Shown: positions 61,324 to 64,000 of the stretch, piece by piece
Numbering within the stretch: the stretch's first letter is position 1
Layout of the letters: each line of letters opens with the position of its first letter
DNA from: JANQPX01 sp041398025
Lineage (GTDB): Bacteria > Pseudomonadota > Alphaproteobacteria > Geminicoccales > Geminicoccaceae
Direction of reading: 5' to 3'
NCBI GenBank assembly: GCA_041398025.1
Contig: JAWKVM010000026.1
Location: 62,001 to 126,000, forward strand
Length of the DNA stretch: 64,000 nt
Notes under the pieces: model-generated
What the model saw: the letters and a program-made list of their open reading frames with translations, nothing else
What the model was told of the DNA's origin: nothing
The model's database searches: none
Program-made: the position numbers and the translations under genes

Positions 61324-62259
61324 CTATGACCGGGGCGCGGTCTTCCCGGCGCCGTCATCGGGTCCCTCTCGGCCCGCAAGCCGCACGCGATCGTCCGCAA
61401 GGGCCTTGGCCATATGGTCGATGAAGGCGCGAATGCGCGCCGCTTTGATCAGATCCTGATGGGTGAGCAGCCAGAGGCCGGTGATCAGGTCGTCCGACCG
61501 GGCGTCGAGACGCTGCAGGGCCGGGTCGCCGTCGCCGAGGCAGCAGGGAATGATCGTGAGACCGAGCCCTGCCCGCGCAGCCTGATGGAGTGCCACGAAG
61601 CTGTCGGCACGGAAAGCCACATGGGCTTCCGGCACATGCCGGCGCATCCATCTGGCCAGGGGCGAATTCGCCAGCATCTCGTCGCCGCCGAGCCAGCGAT
61701 GCTCGGGCGAAAGCGGATCGAGCGGCCGCGTTTCGAGATAGGCTCGGGCGCCATAGACGGCGAAGCCGACATCGGCGACGCGCTCGCCGATCAGGGGTGC
61801 GGGCAGCTCGCGTGCCGGGCGGATCGCGACGTCGGCGTCGCGCTTGGTGAGGTTGAGGCGGCTGTTGGTGAGCGCGAGCTCGATCGCGATCCGCGGATGC
61901 TGCCGTCGGAAGCTCGCGAAATGCGGCGGCAGCACCGAGCCCATGAAGGTGTCGGTGGTGGTCACCCGGATGACGCCTTCCAGCTTCAGATCCTGGCCGG
62001 CGATGCGCCGCTCCAGGGAGGCGACCATATCGTCGATGCTACGCGCCGCTGCGACCAGCTGTTCGCCTTCCGCGGTCAGGACATAGCCCGTGGACAGCCG
62101 CTCGAACAGGCGGATCTTCTTCGCCTCCTCGAAGGCGTGCACGCGCCTGAGCACCGTCGTATGGTTGACCCCGAGCCGGCGCGCCGCCGAGGAGACCGAG
62201 CCGTGATCGGCGACGGCCAGCACGAAGCGCAGATCGTCCCAGTTCACCCTGTGCGTCAT
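61324..62259 (-). CDS. LysR family transcriptional regulator
   Basis: A 311-residue regulator. The N-terminal winged helix-turn-helix is 'GSVSSAARRLGVNHTTVLRRVHAFEEA' (split, residues ~20-46), with 'NHTTVLRRV' in place of the common 'QPAVSRQI', a form seen in one LysR subgroup. The rest is a periplasmic-binding-type effector domain. Divergent from the cytochrome c' gene with 94 bases between starts, so control of that gene is plausible. Confidence 0.93.
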   Translation of the reverse strand: MTHRVNWDDLRFVLAVADHGSVSSAARRLGVNHTTVLRRVHAFEEAKKIRLFERLSTGYVLTAEGEQLVAAARSIDDMVASLERRIAGQDLKLEGVIRVTTTDTFMGSVLPPHFASFRRQHPRIAIELALTNSRLNLTKRDADVAIRPARELPAPLIGERVADVGFAVYGARAYLETRPLDPLSPEHRWLGGDEMLANSPLARWMRRHVPEAHVAFRADSFVALHQAARAGLGLTIIPCCLGDGDPALQRLDARSDDLITGLWLLTHQDLIKAARIRAFIDHMAKALADDRVRLAGREGPDDGAGKTAPRS

Positions 62260-62353
62260 TGCAGCCAGTTTCTGCGATTTATGGCAATGGCACGCATTTT
62301 AAGCACATGCTAGGGTCGGCTGCTCGGAAATTTTCCAAACAGGGAGTCAACCG

Positions 62354-62827
62354 ATGAGATCCGCTGTTTTCGCCGCTTTCGGCATGCTCGCCGCAGGGGC
62401 CTTCGCCACGACCGCCATCGCCGCCGATCCGATGGAGCAGGCCGCCAAGGCTCGTCAGAGCTTCATGCAGGTGCTGGCGTTCAACCTCGGGCCACTCGGT
62501 GCCATGGCCAAGGGCGAGATGGACTACAATGCCGAAGCCGCCACGACCTATGCCAAGAATATCGAGCTCCTCGCCTCGATGAACACCGGCTCCATGTGGC
62601 CGGAAGGCTCGGACAACGCCGCCCTCGGCGAGAACAAGACCCGCGCCCTGCCCGCCGCCTGGGCTGCCGATTCCAAGGTCATGGAGAAATATGGCGACTG
62701 GACCAAGGCCAGCGCCGAGCTCGCGGCTGCGGCCGGCAGCGGCCTGGATGCGCTCAAGCCCGCGGTCGGCGCCGTCGGCAAGTCCTGCGGCGGCTGCCAT
62801 GACCTCTACCGTGCGGAGCAAAAGTGA
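62354..62827 (+). CDS. Cytochrome c' (class II c-type cytochrome)
   Basis: A 157-residue periplasmic cytochrome. Signal peptide 1-23 (ending 'AIAAD'); four-helix-bundle body; haem motif 'CGGCH' near the C-terminus, as in class II cytochromes. Cytochromes c' bind NO and CO and protect against nitrosative stress. AGGGAG precedes the ATG. A long hairpin follows at 62885-62929. Confidence 0.93.
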   Translation: MRSAVFAAFGMLAAGAFATTAIAADPMEQAAKARQSFMQVLAFNLGPLGAMAKGEMDYNAEAATTYAKNIELLASMNTGSMWPEGSDNAALGENKTRALPAAWAADSKVMEKYGDWTKASAELAAAAGSGLDALKPAVGAVGKSCGGCHDLYRAEQK

Positions 62828-62884
62828 CCGCGCCCTGACCATTCGGCGCTCATAGCCGGCAGGACCATGGGTCAGCCCGGAACC

Positions 62885-62929
62885 AACGCGCCGCTCGGCC
62901 TCCCTCGGGGAGACGCCGTGCGGCGCGTT
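62885..62929 (+). terminator. Long hairpin after cytochrome c'
   Basis: Perfect ten-base arms AACGCGCCGC (62885-62894) and GCGGCGCGTT (62920-62929) enclose a 25-base loop that can itself pair partly. There is no T run, so terminator function is likely but unproven. Confidence 0.55.
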
Positions 62930-63076
62930 GTCATGTCGTGCCGGCAATGCGGTGCCGGCGGCACAGGCCGAACCTGCCTCGATCACGCGATGGTGTCGGT
63001 GCATGGCCAGGGATGTCATCGCCTTGGCAGCAAAGAACGTCTAAGGTGACCGAGACTCAATCAGGGGAGACTTGGC

Positions 63077-63967
63077 ATGGAACGGAAGAAAGCCAGTGAT
63101 TTCGATCCCAAGCTGCTCGAGCTGTTCGACGGCTATGTTCACGGGCAGGTGACCAAGCGTGCGTTTTTCGATCAGGCCGCCAGATTCGCGGTCGGCGGCG
63201 TGACCGTCGCCGCCCTGGTGGACAGCCTGATGCCGAACTACGCGCTCGCCCAGCAGGTCGCTCCTGACGATCCCGACATCGCCGGCGAGCGCATCACTTA
63301 TGACTCGCCCGACGGCCATGGCAGCATCAACGGCTATCTGGTCAAGCCCGCCGGTGCTGCCGGCCCGACCCCGGGGGTGGTGGTCGTGCACGAAAATCGC
63401 GGGCTCAACCCCTATATCGAGGATGTCGCGCGCCGGGTGGCGAAAGCCGGCTTCACAGCACTCGCGCCCGACGGCCTGACCACGCTCGGCGGCTATCCCG
63501 GCAATGACGATGAGGGCCGCGAGATGCAGAAGGAGCTGGATCGCGTCAAGCTCGCCGAGGATTTCTTCGCGGCCTTCGAGACCCTGATGGCCCGGGACGA
63601 CATCACCGGCAAGGTCGGCGTCACCGGCTTCTGCTATGGCGGCGGCATCTCCAACGCCATGGCCGTACGCTATCCGGAACTCGCCGCTGCCGTTCCCTTC
63701 TACGGCCGCCAGCCGGCCGCCGAAGACGTGCCCGCGATCCAGGCGCCGCTGCTGATTCACTATGGCGGTCTGGATGAGCGCATCAACGAGGGCTGGCCGG
63801 CCTACGAGGCGGCGCTGAAGGAGCACGGCAAGACCTACACCGCACATTTCTACGAGGGCGCCAATCACGGCTTCCACAACGACACCACCCCTCGCTATGA
63901 CGAGGACGCAGCCAAGCTTGCCTGGGAGCGCACGATCGCGTTCTTCAACGACCATCTGGCGGCGTAG
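63077..63967 (+). CDS. Dienelactone hydrolase family protein, exported
   Basis: A 296-residue alpha/beta hydrolase. An N-terminal ~60-residue stretch with a Lys-Arg-type export signal ('TKRAFFDQAARFAVGGVTVAAL', split) resembles Tat-exported carboxymethylenebutenolidases. The nucleophile Cys is in 'GVTGFCYGGGI', the Asp in 'IHYGGLDERI' and the His in 'GANHGFHND'. It hydrolyses ester or lactone bonds; substrate unknown. GGGGAG precedes the ATG. The last complete gene in the window. Confidence 0.92.
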   Translation: MERKKASDFDPKLLELFDGYVHGQVTKRAFFDQAARFAVGGVTVAALVDSLMPNYALAQQVAPDDPDIAGERITYDSPDGHGSINGYLVKPAGAAGPTPGVVVVHENRGLNPYIEDVARRVAKAGFTALAPDGLTTLGGYPGNDDEGREMQKELDRVKLAEDFFAAFETLMARDDITGKVGVTGFCYGGGISNAMAVRYPELAAAVPFYGRQPAAEDVPAIQAPLLIHYGGLDERINEGWPAYEAALKEHGKTYTAHFYEGANHGFHNDTTPRYDEDAAKLAWERTIAFFNDHLAA

Positions 63968-64000
63968 CGGCAGCGCCTCGGGCGGGCGGCAACCGGCACA

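Noticed and set aside
1..64000. CRISPR arrays, tRNA and rRNA genes
   Set aside because: No regularly spaced direct repeats and no cloverleaf or rRNA-like sequences were recognised by eye; a tRNA scan was not possible.

Overview
The window looks like chromosomal DNA of a free-living, GC-rich alphaproteobacterium. The evidence is the uniformly high GC third codon positions, a DUF2336 protein, an alphaproteobacterial chemotaxis gene order (STAS-cheY-cheA-cheR-cheD-cheB-cheY), several TRAP transporters, a Tad-type pilus-like protein behind a CtrA-type site, and carnitine and arginine catabolic genes. I cannot fix the order or genus. I found no tRNA, rRNA or CRISPR array. Most of the window is dense, ordinary metabolic sequence. 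Its AT-richer pockets (about 7.4-7.6, 17.0-17.4, 19.5-20.3, 27.2-28.4, 32.8-33.0 and 34.5-35.0 kb) coincide with intergenic regions, insertion sequences or small genes.

Layout. 0-2.1 kb: the end of a TRAP permease and its DctP receptor. 2.1-7.4 kb: a periplasmic caspase/Sel1/peptidoglycan-binding protein, then divergent SDR and GMC oxidoreductases. 7.5-10.7 kb: a TadG-like von Willebrand protein, an orphan MlaC and an SRAP-domain protein. 10.9-17.4 kb: a chemotaxis operon headed by a CheZ/CheT-like small protein and lacking cheW; a 17-codon ORF lies where cheW would be expected. 17.5-19.5 kb: an IS3-family element that has cut a PstB-like ATPase gene. 20.4-25.9 kb: an SDR gene plus a branched-chain amino acid type ABC operon with a fused permease-ATPase, facing a secreted cyclase. 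27.6-29.1 kb: an AT-rich patch with a membrane-anchored double peptidoglycan-binding protein and a decayed IS3 element. 29.2-34.4 kb: a periplasmic glucan biosynthesis protein and two tandem TAXI-type solute receptors, one fused to an OmpA-like domain. 35-36.1 kb: three small uncharacterised genes. 36.7-41.7 kb: acyltransferase, ilvD, a glutamine amidotransferase and DUF2336. 41.9-45.8 kb: a complete DctQMP TRAP system and a RidA-family protein. 46.1-52.4 kb: a translationally coupled operon for carnitine/butyrobetaine breakdown. 52.5-55.3 kb: an aminotransferase and TPP decarboxylase resembling AruH-AruI. 55.6-64 kb: aroC, fabI, an AraC regulator, a BrkB-family protein, mazG, a LysR regulator, cytochrome c' and a dienelactone hydrolase.

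How genes work together. The carnitine operon can be read as a route from gamma-butyrobetaine or crotonobetaine through carnitine to glycine betaine: CoA ligase, acyl-CoA dehydrogenase, enoyl-CoA hydratase, carnitine dehydrogenase-thioesterase, and the BKACE cleavage enzyme. The chemotaxis genes would form one signalling module, but the CheW coupling protein and all receptors must be encoded elsewhere. The two TAXI receptors have no permease beside them, and one carries a cell-wall-binding domain, so a sensing or scaffolding role deserves a test.

The most unusual observations are the TAXI-OmpA fusion with its paralogue, the ATGA-bridged mini-ORF at the missing cheW position, a dispersed palindromic repeat at 20.0 and 45.9 kb, and the DxxxQ motif in the first gene of the chemotaxis operon.
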